This document shows, piece after piece, positions 12,601 to 21,399 of a stretch of DNA of 64,000 nucleotides. Positions within the stretch are counted from its first letter, which is position 1; each line of letters starts with the position of its first letter. Made by a program: the position numbers and the translations under genes. The DNA is from Nelumbo lutea (taxonomy: Eukaryota; Streptophyta; Magnoliopsida; Proteales; Nelumbonaceae). Where the stretch lies: NCBI GenBank assembly GCA_022828595.1, contig JAKGHH010000008.1:23862378-23926377 (forward strand), written 5' to 3'. The notes under the pieces are model-generated. The model was not told where the DNA came from. It made no database searches and worked only from the letters and a program-made list of their open reading frames with translations.

Positions 12601-15600
12601 GTACTCCATATGTCAGCTCAGAAGAACAACTTGTAGATATCTTCACCAAAGCTCTTCATCATGTGCGACACAAAGATTTGTGTGACAAGTTGGGCATGAC
12701 TGACATCTATGCTCCAACTTGAGGGAGAGTGTTGAAATAATTTAGTTGTTGGTGTTAGGGTCTGTTTGGCTAGTTAAAGCATTTTTTATTTCTATTTTTT
12801 TTACTTCTGTTATGTCTGTTATTGTACTCACTTATAGCACAGGGGCACAAGGGTTTTTTCCCTTCTTATTTCTGCCGCCCTATATTTATTATAATAAAGG
12901 CTGGCGCCGCCAACACTGTTACATTGCCAATCCCTTCTCTTCTCTTCTCATTTCTCCCTTCTTCTTCTCTTTTCTTTTCTTCTCTTCCTCTTATTTCTGG
13001 CCGGCCACATTGTCAAGAGTTTCAATTGTCCATGATCAGCAAACAATATGCCTCTGCTCGGGTATCCCTTCAGATAAGCATGTCAACAGCCTCCCAATGC
13101 TGGACTTGTGGAGCATGCATGTATTGACTTACCACACTTATTGCATAGGAAATGTTTGGTCTTGTCATACACAAGTATAGCAACCGCCCCACAAGTTTCT
13201 GATATCTCCTAATGTCTTTTACTAGCTCACCTTCTGATGCATTAATTTTGTGATTCTGATCAATAGGAGTATTGATTGCCTTTGTTCCAAGTTTCCTTGC
13301 TTCTTGAAGAAGATCCAAGACATACTTCCTCTGAGAGATAAAAATTCCATGTTTTGATCTTGCAACTTCAATGCCTAAAAAGTATCTAAGTTCTCGAAGA
13401 TCCTTAATTTCAAATTCTTTGTGTAAATTCTTCTTCAAACAATCAATCTCACTTAGGTCATTCCCTGTGACAACAATATTATCCACATAAAAAATTAGGA
13501 CTGACACCAAGGATCCCCTTTGCTTCACAAATAAGGTATGATCGGATTGAGTCTAAGTGTAGCCAAAGCAACCAAGGCCTTCCTGAACTTGTCAAACCAT
13601 GCTTTGGGAGATCGTTTCAAGCCATAATGTGACTTCTTAAGCCTGCATACGTGTCCCTTTTCAGCATCACTGTAGAAGTATATGGACTCAAAAAAAGTGA
13701 CATCCATAGTAACATACCGACTCTTAGAGACTGGATCATAGCAACAGTACTCTTTCTGATTTTCTGCATATCCAAGGAAGATGCACTTCTTTGCCTTCAG
13801 GTCAAGCTTCGAGCGGTGAGGACTAAGGATATGTGCGAAGCAAACACACCCAAACACCTTGAGAGGAATATGAAACATTTCCCCCTCAGGAAAAAGAAGA
13901 CTGAATGGGGTGCTGAATCCAAGTAAACGAGAGGGCACCCTGTTCATCAAATATACTGCTGTGAGAACTGCATCACTTCAAAACCCAACTGGAACTATAG
14001 ATGTGATCATCATGCTTCTTGCAATCTCAACAATGTGTATGTTCTTCCTTTCTACAACACCATTCTACTGTGGGCTGTAGGAATAGCTGCTCTGATGGAC
14101 AACACCATATTCTAACAGATATGAAGTAAGGTGTTTTTCAAAATATTCCCTGGCATTGTTTGATTTGAACACCTTTATTCGTGTTCCAAACTGTGTTAGC
14201 ACCATCTGATGAAATTGCCTTACCAAGGATGGTACCTCATCTCGAGATCTCATCAAGTAAACTCAAGAATATCGAGAGAAATCATCTACAATAAGAGAAA
14301 ATATTGATAACCACCCATAAAAGGAACATGATAAGGTCCCCACACATCAGAATGAATAACATCAAAAGAAGAAGAACACCTTTTATTACTAGCTTTGAAG
14401 GAATGTCTACAATGCTTTCCAAATCGACAACCTTCACACTTCAGACTTGACAAACTAACAGACTCAAATAGCTTTGGAAACAAAAGACTCAAAGAAGAAA
14501 AAGGAAAATGGCCCAAACGATTATGCCAAAGCATATTTTGACCCACAGACCCTGACTCACTATTCCTGCTGACATGATAACTTTGATGAGGAGGAAGCAC
14601 ATCCAGGAGGTAGATTCCATTCACTTCACACCACTCCCAATCGTCTTCTTTGAATCCATATCCTACAAGATACAATGACCAGGAGAAAAAATTACTAAAT
14701 AGTTCAGGTTCTTAATCAAACTACTAACGGATAACAAATTAGTGCTCAATCTAGGAACATGAAGGACAGAGGGAAGGGAAATCGAATCACTAATCTTGAC
14801 AAACCCCTTCCCAACAATGGTAACATGAGATCCATCAGCTGTGGAGACCTTGTCTCTGCCAGAACAGAGCTGGTAAGAGGAAAAAATGGTGGAGCTATGA
14901 GTCATGTGCTTTGAGGCTCCAGAATCTATAATCCAAGGAGGTCCCTCCTTACTTGAAGTAGAAACATTATTTGTAGTGGCATGTGAATTACCTGTGTGAG
15001 CAAAGGAAGTAGAATGAACTCCACCAGAACCACCTGTACCTTGCTGTCCGCATATTGCTGAACTAGAACTGGCTGTATCCCGCTGGTTCAGAAACTACTC
15101 ATACCACTCAAGTTCGGCCCTTACTGTAGCAGCTGCAACAGACTCTAGAGCAGCTGTAGTATGAGGGGTCGGAATGTTACCAGTGACTGCCATGTGAGCA
15201 TTTCCCTTCTTTTTTTTTTAGTCTATTCGGCACAAGATGTGGATGAAGCTTCCAACAAGTATCTCTTGTGTGTTTAGGCTTCTTACGATAGTCACAGATC
15301 AAATCTTTTTAGTCTTCTTTTTTTATTTCAATGCCACACTGGTCTCCACCTTGTTTAGGTCTCACAGTGCTAACCATGGCTGACTGATCAAACCCAGAAT
15401 TTTTCATCATCACATTTCTTCTGCTCTCCTCCCCTGACACAAAGGCATATGCTTGGGAGAGGGTAACATTGTCCCTGGAAAGAATGTGCTACCTTGCAAT
15501 ATCATACTCGAGATTAAGGCCAACAAGAAATTCAAATACCCTATACTTTTCTAGGTGTTTCTGGTAGGCAGCTGCATCCTTAGTGGACTCCCAAGCAAAT

Positions 15601-18600
15601 GTCTCTAAATGGTCAATCTCCTGCCACAGGGTTTTAAGGGCTGAAAAGTAAACCTGCCTAGTAGCAATAATCTGATTTCTCAATTGATAAGTCCTAGCAA
15701 CATTCTCCCTTTGTGAATAGGTTTCTGCAACCCCATCCCATATTTCCTTAGCTATATTTGCCCATAAAATTTTTTTACTTATATGGGGCAACATTGAATT
15801 ACACAGCCAAGTCATCACCATATAGTTCTCTTGTACCCACCTGGAGCTGTTAGTTTCGGGCTTCACTTCTTCACCAGTGATATACCCTAACTTCCCACGA
15901 GCACCAATAGCCATCTTTGCAGATTGTGACCATTCTAAGTAATTCGAACCATCCAACTTAACTGTACTAATGGTCTTAGCCCCGAAAAGGTCTCCATCAC
16001 CTCCACTAACTGGTCCCATTTCACTCTCGGGCTTGTTTTCAACTCCGTGACCATCCATACTTCTCAAAAGGTGCAAAGAAAATTATTTTAATATGCAAGA
16101 AGATCAAATGAAACACTTTTGGAACCAACGACACCTTTCTGGTGCCCCAGATGGTCCTTCCACAAAAGATTCATTTTCTGCGGGATGGGAGAAGAGAGAG
16201 AAGAGGCAGCCGCTCTCTCCAGAAACCTCCAAATCAGGCAGGACTAGAGCCACCCCCTACAGAAAAATCCAAGGAACCTTAAAAAATTAGGGCACCACTT
16301 CCTAGGTCAAAATTAAAGAGTCCAACAGAAACATGACTCTCCCCCATTCTCCAGTTTTTCCTGATTTTGATGAGAAACCCTAGATCAGCTATAGGGCAAA
16401 ACAGATTCACCAAAAAATCCAAAAACTGGGCTTACTTGAGATCTTTGATCAGCCTCTTAAATTACCATGCAATTGGCCGATCTAGGGCTGCATGAGAAAA
16501 CAGCTCAAGGAACCTTCGGCCTTGCTCTGATACCAAGTAGAAATCACTGTTTGTAAATCAGGATGAATTCCTTGTGAAGAGAAAGAAGAAGAAGATGAAG
16601 AGTTTCAGCAGTAGAGAAGAAAAGAGAGGAAAGAAAGAGTGGGATGTTAATCAGAATTGAATTAGTTCTTGCCGCCAACCCCTCATTATATTTTATACTT
16701 AACTTAAAAGAATGAAAGATTACAAGAATGCCCTTAGTAGGGCGGCTACTAAAGTAGCTGAATAGTCACAACTTAAAAAACATAAGCTAATGGGCCTAAA
16801 GCCCAACAACTTCCTAACTTAACAACTTAAAATAAGAACAAAATAACTGGGCCTAATAACTAGAAGTCAGCCCAACTCAACAAAAACCTTGAAGGAGCAA
16901 CTGTCAACAAGTATCTTCTTGCCTAACAGGCTTCATATGTGTGCATATTGAGGAAAGATGATGCCACCTATTGAAGAATCTTCCAAGTTGGAGAAGAATG
17001 ATAGCATAGGTAGAAGGATCAAGGGATCAAGGAATCTGCACCTGGTTCATATTATGAAAGTCTTTCTTTTCTATATCAAAAGTGGTTTATGTGGAGCTTG
17101 TCCATTGTTTTAAAAGGCTTAAGCCTTGAGGCGTGAGGTGTATGCCTTGAGACAAGTTACACAGATTTTGCCTCAAGGCTTAAGCCTTCGGAAGAATGAG
17201 GCATAAGCCTCAAGCCTCAAGACATATGGTGTAGGTTGAATTCAAAATGTTAAGGCATAAGCCTCAACAATCAATGATTATTTAGTGATTTAATGCAAAA
17301 AAAAAATTTATGCATTTTTATAGTTCAAAATGTAAAGATTGAGCAGTTCAATGATTGTAGGCCAAATAAAGCGTAAAAATGAAAAACCAATAGGGAAAAT
17401 CAAGTTCTATTAGTTTCTCTTAGTGTTTTAGGAGAGTTCAGTGCAAAGAAAACGGGCCTATCAGGTTCTTAGTTTCTCTTGGATAAATCAAGTGGGATTT
17501 TTTCCTTATAATTCTAAATTTAACATCCCATGTTTGTTATTTTTTGTTTCTTTTCCTTTCATCTAAATAATGGATCATCATAAATCTAATATCAATTATA
17601 TGAATGATTCTCATATGATTTCTTTCTTCTTGGTCATTGGAATAATTTGAGAACTTTGCATTTTGAAACATGTAATGTAAAATATATATAATTGTTAATT
17701 GATGTATTATTATTTTATTTAATGCTTAAAAGCAATAACTTATTGCTTATAAACTTATGTAATTGTCAATTATTTTTTTTTTCTTTATTTTTGAGTCTTA
17801 TGCCTCACAACGCCTTGAGGCTTACACTCACTTTTCCTGGACATTACACCTCAACTATGCCTTTATCCATTTAAAACCTTGAGTTTGTCCCTGCAAAAGT
17901 TTTGAAGGATATAAAAGAGTGCCAAGGAAACTTCTCGTTCTATGGACCTATCTTCGACTGCAGTCTGGGTCTCTATCTTATCTTTTAGATGGATCTTAAG
18001 TGCTAGATTCAGGTACTTATTCTTTAAGGACTTAGAAGTTCTGCATCAAAAGATTTTTCATTTTGTTTTTCTTTTCTGGTGGAGTCAAGTGTTTATTAAG
18101 CCTTGCAATTGTTTTCTGTTGATTGTGGCAAATGAAAAGAAAAACCTTAATATCTTTTCAGAATTTGGAATATTTAGGACAATCCATCTTAAAATTCTGC
18201 CGATATATCAAATTTACATGATATTTGGGAGAAACATTTGAAGATCTCCTTTCCTCTAGAGAAATTAGAAAGCTTGGGGGGGGGGTTGTGAATCATGAGT
18301 ACATATGACCAAGTAATAATTTGTTACACATGTTTGTGGTTTGAGATTTTTTTAGGAATTATAGGATTTTATCCTGTTACTCCTGTGTCATATTGCCAAT
18401 TGCTGGTCTTTGCATGTCCAATTCCTACTTTTTTATTCCTTCCTAAAAAATTTGCAGTTTTAATTTTCTAAGTGTAGCAAAAGGTTTTTAGTGCATGTTA
18501 TAAAATTCAGGTGTATGTTGAATATATTTTTAAACGTTGAAAGGTGAAGTTTTAAACTGATATCCCTGAGCACAGGGCTAGGATGTTGAGGGTGGAAAAT

Positions 18601-19073
18601 CCATCTTCCTATGAATTAACTGATATTGACTATACAGTAGGTTTTTACTTCTGATCAACATATTCAGGTCATTTTAAAGAGAAATTTCCATATGAAATCT
18701 CCAGGAACATATTCTCTTTTTGTCTTGCATTTATGATGTCAGCATTTTCTATTCTCAAACACATAAGCGCTGAAAATAACAGGGAGATGATGATACTGTT
18801 CCCTCTGGAAGCCAAAGTACAAGTTTTATAGAAGTGGACAATCTACAAGATGCAGATACTGAGGATTACTATGGAGTTTCTCCTACAGAGCTGGAGAGAA
18901 AGTTGCATGAGCTACTGGAAGAAAGACAGCAAGAACGGATAGCAGAGCTTGAGTTTGCTTTGGAATGCACAATGCACAAACTCCATGAGAAAGAAATGGA
19001 GGTTTCCTGGTGGAAGGACACTGCCCAGCTTCTCTCTCAGCATGTCCCAGAAGCGACATGCTTGTCAAGTTAA
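607..19073 (+). CDS. POLAR-like asymmetric-division polarity protein, 3' part (two exons)
   Basis: Join 607..1061 and 18783..19073; the 5' end lies outside the window. Exon 607-1061 follows a pyrimidine-rich AG acceptor, begins with two bases of a split codon and ends with a complete Glu codon before GTATGA. Exon 18783-19073 follows ACAG, keeps the frame and ends in TAA. The first exon encodes a hydrophobic stretch ([15 protein letters not shown]) then a Met/Leu/Glu-rich helix. The last exon encodes the segment best conserved in the family: [18 protein letters not shown], then a coiled coil ending in [16 protein letters not shown]. In Arabidopsis, POLAR and its relatives are cortical scaffolds in the stomatal lineage that work with BASL and recruit GSK3-type (BIN2) kinases. 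Family assignment rests on remembered similarity; role is inferred. Both exons are open and carry proper splice sites, so the gene may still work despite the 17.7-kb intron. The ATG at 615 is internal, not the start. Confidence 0.72.
1560..3405 (-). mobile_element. LTR-like block, minus orientation, family not identified
   Basis: No coding sequence is supported. On the minus strand a TATAAAAGG box lies at 2102-2094. It is followed by a segment rich in short Ser/Leu-like codons that resembles a retrotransposon R/U5 or leader (2080-1570), and preceded by about 1.3 kb of repeat-like U3-type sequence (3405-2110). Short matching GAATT-CGCCCC stretches occur near 1570 and 2330. It abuts the broken linker region of Copia C, where that element's reverse transcriptase would be expected. 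It could be a solo LTR of another family or a C-derived long terminal block. Boundaries are approximate and no target duplication was found. Confidence 0.4.
2094..2102 (-). promoter_or_regulatory. TATA box of the LTR-like block (minus strand)
   Basis: The minus strand reads TATAAAAGG, a good plant TATA consensus, placed between U3-like and leader-like sequence of the repeat block. If active it would drive transcription antisense to the POLAR-like gene. No start site can be proved from sequence. Confidence 0.4.
3406..3960 (-). pseudogene. Copia C integrase C-terminus and linker remnant
   Basis: The minus frame at 3753-3406 encodes a Ser/Pro/Thr/Ile-rich stretch typical of the variable linker between integrase and reverse transcriptase. 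Upstream, at 3960-3840, short peptides match the integrase C-terminal region that also occurs in element A near 13800-13690. The frame stops at 3406 and no reverse transcriptase follows, so this polyprotein is truncated. Confidence 0.55.
3961..5213 (-). pseudogene. Copia C protease and integrase remnant
   Basis: The frame 5213-4578 includes [13 protein letters not shown], a decayed version of the DSGAS-type aspartic protease site with the catalytic Asp kept and the following Gly replaced. A GAG-pre-integrase segment ([10 protein letters not shown]) follows. Frames at 4568-4261 carry the integrase core ([17 protein letters not shown]), where two acidic positions of the DDE core region are still visible. 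Several frameshifts and stops break the frame. About 200 bp of integrase seem to be missing near 3960, where sequence changes abruptly. Confidence 0.7.
5214..6048 (-). pseudogene. Copia C gag remnant
   Basis: Minus frames 6048-5854 and 5713-5210 encode Copia gag: [16 protein letters not shown] near the N-terminus, then the UBN2-type region with [15 protein letters not shown] and [15 protein letters not shown] damaged stretch follows where the CCHC knuckle should be (VCDYGKKQ). The pieces lie in different frames separated by stops. Close counterparts exist in element A at 16076-15489. Confidence 0.75.
6061..6678. repeat. Tandem duplication, unit 309 bp, in the Copia C leader
   Basis: Two near-identical copies, 6061-6369 and 6370-6678, both begin TCTTGTTATCACTAGGAG. 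They differ by a few substitutions and short indels, for example a CC versus CCACACC difference after GAGACA. The repeat covers the start of gag and the untranslated leader, so one extra gag start region was created inside the element. Confidence 0.85.
6919..7265 (-). repeat. 5' LTR of Copia C (partial)
   Basis: The plus-strand edge AGTAGAAG follows a tRNA-Met-like primer site (complement TGGTATTGGAGC at 6918-6907). The internal GCCCTTAGTAGGGCGGCT matches the LTRs of element A. The other end is not recognised, because element A begins at 7266. C may have been cut by the insertion of A or decayed at that end. Confidence 0.6.
7266..7599 (-). repeat. 3' LTR of Copia A
   Basis: 334 bp. On the element strand it starts TGTTGAGTTGGGC after the purine tract AACTTGAAGGGGAG and ends TTTCTACT. 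It matches the LTR at 16536-16882 almost throughout; the other copy has an extra 14 bp close to its end. Low divergence between the two suggests a fairly recent insertion. Confidence 0.88.
7699..8089 (-). pseudogene. Copia A RNase H, C-terminal part cut by element B
   Basis: The minus frame encodes the Copia RNase H domain from [17 protein letters not shown] through [11 protein letters not shown] and [12 protein letters not shown] to the element end. The upstream portion of the same domain continues on the far side of element B (13019-13110). The reading frame breaks at KLEAYADA, where GTTTC was duplicated by the insertion of B. Confidence 0.85.
8090..8318 (+). repeat. 5' LTR of Copia B (shortened)
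   Basis: 229 bp against 289 bp for the right LTR. It begins TGTTTATATTTT and lacks about 60 bp just after the terminal TGTT. It shares the TTATTGTACTCACTTATAGC core and the pyrimidine tract with the right copy. Confidence 0.85.
8652..9300 (+). pseudogene. Copia B gag with CCHC knuckle
   Basis: Frames 8652-9110 and 9110-9301 encode the UBN2-type gag ([20 protein letters not shown], then [12 protein letters not shown] and [10 protein letters not shown]). A CX2CX4HX4C zinc knuckle follows ([14 protein letters not shown]). A stop and frameshift at about 9108 separate the two parts. The apparent start at 8652 is an artefact of decay: the family's usual N-terminal [12 protein letters not shown] motif is not intact here. 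Confidence 0.8.
9329..10911 (+). pseudogene. Copia B protease and integrase
   Basis: Three successive frames carry the protease region ([30 protein letters not shown]), then the GAG-pre-integrase segment ([24 protein letters not shown]) and the integrase core with [29 protein letters not shown] and [19 protein letters not shown], so the catalytic D, D and E are all visible. The DSGAS site itself is degraded near 9560. Stops fall at about 9578, 9820 and 10909. The integrase frame from 9823 is open for 362 codons, the best preserved part of the element. Confidence 0.88.
10924..12012 (+). pseudogene. Copia B linker and reverse transcriptase
   Basis: Frames at 10924-11403, 11413-11616 and 11688-12023 encode the linker, then the reverse transcriptase: [56 protein letters not shown] and the catalytic YVDDIVVTG. 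Breaks include a TAG at 11401, a frameshift with a stop near 11614 and a TAA near 11640. The YVDD box at about 11765-11780 is intact. Confidence 0.88.
12013..12722 (+). pseudogene. Copia B RNase H
   Basis: The C-terminal RNase H domain carries [54 protein letters not shown] and [12 protein letters not shown], ending about 10 bp before the purine tract. The catalytic acidic residues can be picked out (TDAD, AEVEY, CDN). TAG stops at about 12021, 12053, 12193 and 12340 break the frame. Confidence 0.85.
12730..13018 (+). repeat. 3' LTR of Copia B
   Basis: 289 bp starting TGTTGAAATAATTTAG directly after ACTTGAGGGAGAG and ending TGTCAAGA before the GTTTC duplication. It includes a TATATTTATTATAATAAA stretch that may serve as promoter or polyadenylation signal, and a long CTTCT tract. 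Confidence 0.88.
13024..13950 (-). pseudogene. Copia A integrase end fused to partial reverse transcriptase
   Basis: The minus frame 13950-13525 reads the integrase C-terminus ([42 protein letters not shown]) and then jumps to the middle of reverse transcriptase ([19 protein letters not shown]). The linker and N-terminal reverse transcriptase are deleted. The frame 13528-13070 carries the palm with YVDN where the family has YVDD, then the thumb ([17 protein letters not shown]) and the start of RNase H ([15 protein letters not shown]). The second catalytic Asp is therefore changed. Confidence 0.85.
14065..14945 (-). pseudogene. Copia A protease and integrase
   Basis: In minus order: [15 protein letters not shown] at about 14940 (an intact DSGA aspartic protease site), [14 protein letters not shown] and [15 protein letters not shown], then the GAG-pre-integrase region ([28 protein letters not shown]) and the integrase core ([10 protein letters not shown], then [10 protein letters not shown] and YSYSPQ). 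Stops and frameshifts occur near 14663, 14286 and 14065. Confidence 0.85.
15180..16076 (-). pseudogene. Copia A gag
   Basis: The frame 16076-15489 starts [11 protein letters not shown] and holds [40 protein letters not shown] and [17 protein letters not shown], the N-terminal and UBN2-type parts of Copia gag. A stop after EYDIAR (about 15489) separates it from [21 protein letters not shown] and a broken zinc-knuckle region near 15300-15200. It is the best preserved gag of the three Copia copies. Confidence 0.85.
16524..16535 (-). other. Primer-binding site of Copia A
   Basis: The minus strand reads TGGTATCAGAGC, the standard Copia primer site matching the 3' end of plant initiator tRNA-Met. 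It lies immediately next to the 5' LTR edge at 16536. Confidence 0.9.
16536..16882 (-). repeat. 5' LTR of Copia A
   Basis: 347 bp, nearly identical to 7266-7599 apart from a 14-bp insertion close to the primer-site end and scattered substitutions. The AAAAC duplication follows at 16883-16887. Confidence 0.88.
17104..17880. mobile_element. Mutator-like non-autonomous element with GCC-TTGAGGC terminal repeats
   Basis: Terminal inverted segments pair ATTGTTTTAAAAGGC at the left with the complement of CCATTTAAAACCTT at the right. Inside them, repeated AAGGCTTAAGCCTTGAGGCG-type motifs occur near both ends. The flanks read GAGCTTGTCC (17094-17103) and GAGTTTGTCC (17881-17890), a 10-bp duplication with one mismatch. 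That length fits Mutator-like elements (9-11 bp). The AT-rich core has no coding frame. A related element lies at 57810-58464. Confidence 0.75.
17891..18782 (+). other. Residual host intron sequence before the last POLAR-like exon
   Basis: About 0.9 kb of AT-rich sequence with no repeat structure or coding similarity that I recognise, apart from a G-run at 18276-18284. It ends in the ACAG acceptor at 18779-18782. A 99-codon frame at 17942-18241 shows no domain and is treated as chance. Confidence 0.5.
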
Positions 19074-19379
19074 GTGCCATGGTTTCAAAGAGCCATTACA
19101 TCAAGAAAGTCTTGATATAGCACATATCTGTAAATCTTTTGTTAATCATATCTGGATCTCTTGCATTCTTTTTCTTTCCTCTATCATGCTGCTTTTTTTT
19201 TTTTGGTTGGGGGATACAATTTGTGGAATATTCACAGAAGGGGTAGTCAATAGTGAGGCCGACGAGAAGATGAGAAGATGATAAACAATGGGGAGAAATG
19301 AAATTGATTTCGTTGTATAGGGTGTTGATGCACTTCTCTTTCAGGTGAATTTTATCTTTGTATACTTTGCAGCATTTTT

Positions 19380-19860
19380 TAGGATCCGTTTGGTTTACTG
19401 TTAGTATCCGAATTGTCTATTCCCAATGCCTATTTGATTCAGATGGAATCGGAGTTGGATTCTAATCATTGGTGTTTGGTTCATTTGGAGCCGGAATTTG
19501 ATTTATCCAAAAATTTTCAATTGAGTTAGTTTATTAATATTTTATTATTTTTGTTATATTTTTATTTTATTGGTACTTAGTTATTATTATTTTATTTTTG
19601 TTATATTTTGTTAAAATATTATTTTATTGGTACTTAATTTATACTAATATTTTATTATTAGATTATTAATATTTTATTGTAGTGTTATTTTATTACTATT
19701 TTATTAATATTAGGGATAGAGGGGTTTTTTGTTCAGAAATTCTTTAGTTCTTGAAGACTTTTGAATAAGAATCCCATTCCCCATGTGGAGGAAGCCCATA
19801 CCGCCAGGAATGGGACTTCAGGATTCCGATTTTAGGCATCCATGGAACCAAACGTACCCT
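19380..19860. mobile_element. Probable PIF/Tourist-like or hAT-like TIR element
   Basis: The left end reads GGATCCGTTTGGTTTACTG and the right end is the complement of GGGTACGTTTGGTTCC. A strongly AT-rich TTTTATT core lies between them. A TTA precedes the left end but the right flank reads TCA, so the target duplication is imperfect. It lies about 300 bp after the stop of the POLAR-like gene, possibly within or just after its 3' untranslated region. Confidence 0.5.
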
Positions 19861-20653
19861 CAGTAATTCCAAGCATGAAAAGAATTCCTTCCTGCTACGT
19901 CAACATCCTGCATGGGTTATTTACATCCATGAACCCAAACATCTCTGACCTAAATGATAGATTGTGTTATGGGCAAGCCGGGTTTGACCATCCGGCCTTG
20001 ATGAGTCACATCCACCTGGGTGCTGAGTTCTGTTTCAGCCTTGATTCTGAGAGTGACAGAGTCTCGGACCAAAGTAAAGAACATTTAAAGTTGTGAGCTG
20101 ATAGACACGCGCACATCCTTTGAGAGAAATTGTGCAGGCCAGTACCCCAACTGAGATCACCATTCAATGCAATCAAAGAGTTCTCAGATACAGATTCTTG
20201 TCATGTTTAATGCTAAGTCTGAAACCATATATGGTCTCTGACCAACCATTGAGGGAGTTGAGCAGTGAGCACTTCGCCACTTCCATAGGTTTTATGATCC
20301 GAAACTCAGTGGAATTGGTGACTGTATCTATATCCATGTGATCAGATGATCAGAGGGCTAATAATTGTTTCATTTGGTCAGTTCTTTATCAGGGTTGATA
20401 TTTTGGGCTTGGGTGGGACCCATTAACCAATTGTTCCACTTTTTATAATGGCCTAATGGGATTGATATTCGATAGACCATGGTCCATGGGTGGGGTCAAC
20501 TTGTGATGGGGATATCTGACTTTTCCATCTCTAAATCCATCATCGTCAATCGTTCTTGTCACCTATCAATATAAGCATGCATTTACTCTATCAAATCTTG
20601 TCTGGTTGAAACAAAATTGCTCGTGTCGAACTCAATTCATTAGACACTTTAGG
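19861..20653. other. Spacer with no recognised feature
   Basis: About 0.8 kb between the TIR element and the Gypsy element. Short open frames (19842-20096, 20120-20341) show no domain. No repeat structure was seen. Confidence 0.4.
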
Positions 20654-20658
20654 AAACC

Positions 20659-21398
20659 TGATTTGGCCCTACCTCCTCATCACCCAACACGTGGCAGAAG
20701 CAACAGCTCGACACGGCAATACGTTTGAGGTGCGAGCTCCGAGAAGAGGAACCAGCAGTTCGAGCTCCCCAAAAGGAGTCCGAACTCCCCCTTTGACCTC
20801 GAGCCTTACGAGGAGTGCAAGGGGCAAAAAACCCCAGTTTGGGCCACACCTCTACCCGAACTCAAGACTTCACATCGCACACCACCCCAGCACTTCGGCT
20901 CTAGGCCGTCGAACTGAACAACCGTACCTGACACCAAAGGGGTCTGTATCCTGAGGCGGCACACCTGACTAACTTAGGATCTGACACTTGATAGCCGCAC
21001 TTCAAGGGCCATCTGCCATCGCCACCTCCAGTCACAGAGACGACTCCGACAAAAAGAGCAGTGGTGGTTGTCTACCCCAGTAGAGGTGATGACACCCGAA
21101 CTGGCAGAAGTACAGAAGTAATGATGCCCGACCTGATAGGAGCTTGGGAGTGAGTGCGCAAAGTGATTATAAAAGGCTCTCTTCCCCCCGCCCCCCCCCC
21201 CCCCCCAAGAAGGAGGTATGTGAACTTGGCGCCATCTGGTTTATTATCTTGCCTTTAAGGATACTAACTTGAGCTTCGGAGCACTCTCACTGGGTCCCTC
21301 CTCAGAGATATTCGCTTTCTTCCCCGTTTCAGGCACCTTCTGCTCCAGCCAGAGGCAAGATTGTTGACAGCTAGGACCGGTCGAATTGCACACCATCA
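20659..21398 (+). repeat. 5' LTR of the Gypsy element
   Basis: 740 bp, TGATTTGGCCC to ACCATCA. Compared with the 3' LTR it lacks about 10 bp after the first TGAT and has a greatly expanded C tract at 21186-21207. A TATAAAAGG box lies at 21172. It contains two copies of GGAG-TCCGAACTCCCCCTTTG-like sequence shared with the right LTR. Confidence 0.92.
21171..21180 (+). promoter_or_regulatory. TATA box of the Gypsy LTR
   Basis: TATAAAAGGC lies about 225 bp from the LTR end and is conserved at the equivalent place in the 3' LTR (about 29243). It fits the LTR promoter that would start genomic RNA. Confidence 0.7.
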
Positions 21399-21399
21399 A

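Larger units (their letters stand above)
8090..13018 (+). mobile_element. Copia element B, plus strand, nested inside A
   Basis: 4,929 bp, flanked by the GTTTC target duplication (8085-8089 and 13019-13023). The left LTR is 8090-8318, the primer site TGGTAATAGAGT begins at 8319, and the right LTR is 12730-13018 after the purine tract ending GAGGGAGAG. It carries gag, protease, integrase, reverse transcriptase and RNase H in Copia order, on the opposite strand to A and the same strand as the host gene. All domains are present but broken by stops and frameshifts. Confidence 0.92.
7266..16882 (-). mobile_element. Copia element A, minus strand, interrupted by Copia B
   Basis: AAAAC target duplications flank it (7261-7265 and 16883-16887). 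LTRs lie at 16882-16536 (5') and 7599-7266 (3'). The primer site complementary to initiator tRNA-Met lies at 16535-16524 and the polypurine tract at 7613-7600. In minus order it has gag, DSGAS protease, integrase, part of reverse transcriptase and RNase H. Element B (8090-13018) splits the RNase H region. Without B the element is about 4.7 kb, a normal Copia size. Part of the linker and N-terminal reverse transcriptase is deleted, so it cannot be autonomous. Confidence 0.9.
1062..18782 (+). other. Giant retrotransposon-filled intron of the POLAR-like gene
   Basis: This 17,721-bp phase-0 intron runs from GTATGA at 1062 to ACAG at 18779-18782. It contains an LTR-like block, three Copia-family elements (two minus strand, one plus strand, nested) and a Mutator-like non-autonomous element. 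Host-like intron sequence remains at about 1062-1560 and 17891-18782. The splice junctions join two in-frame coding exons of one recognisable family, so it is one intron and not two genes. Confidence 0.7.
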
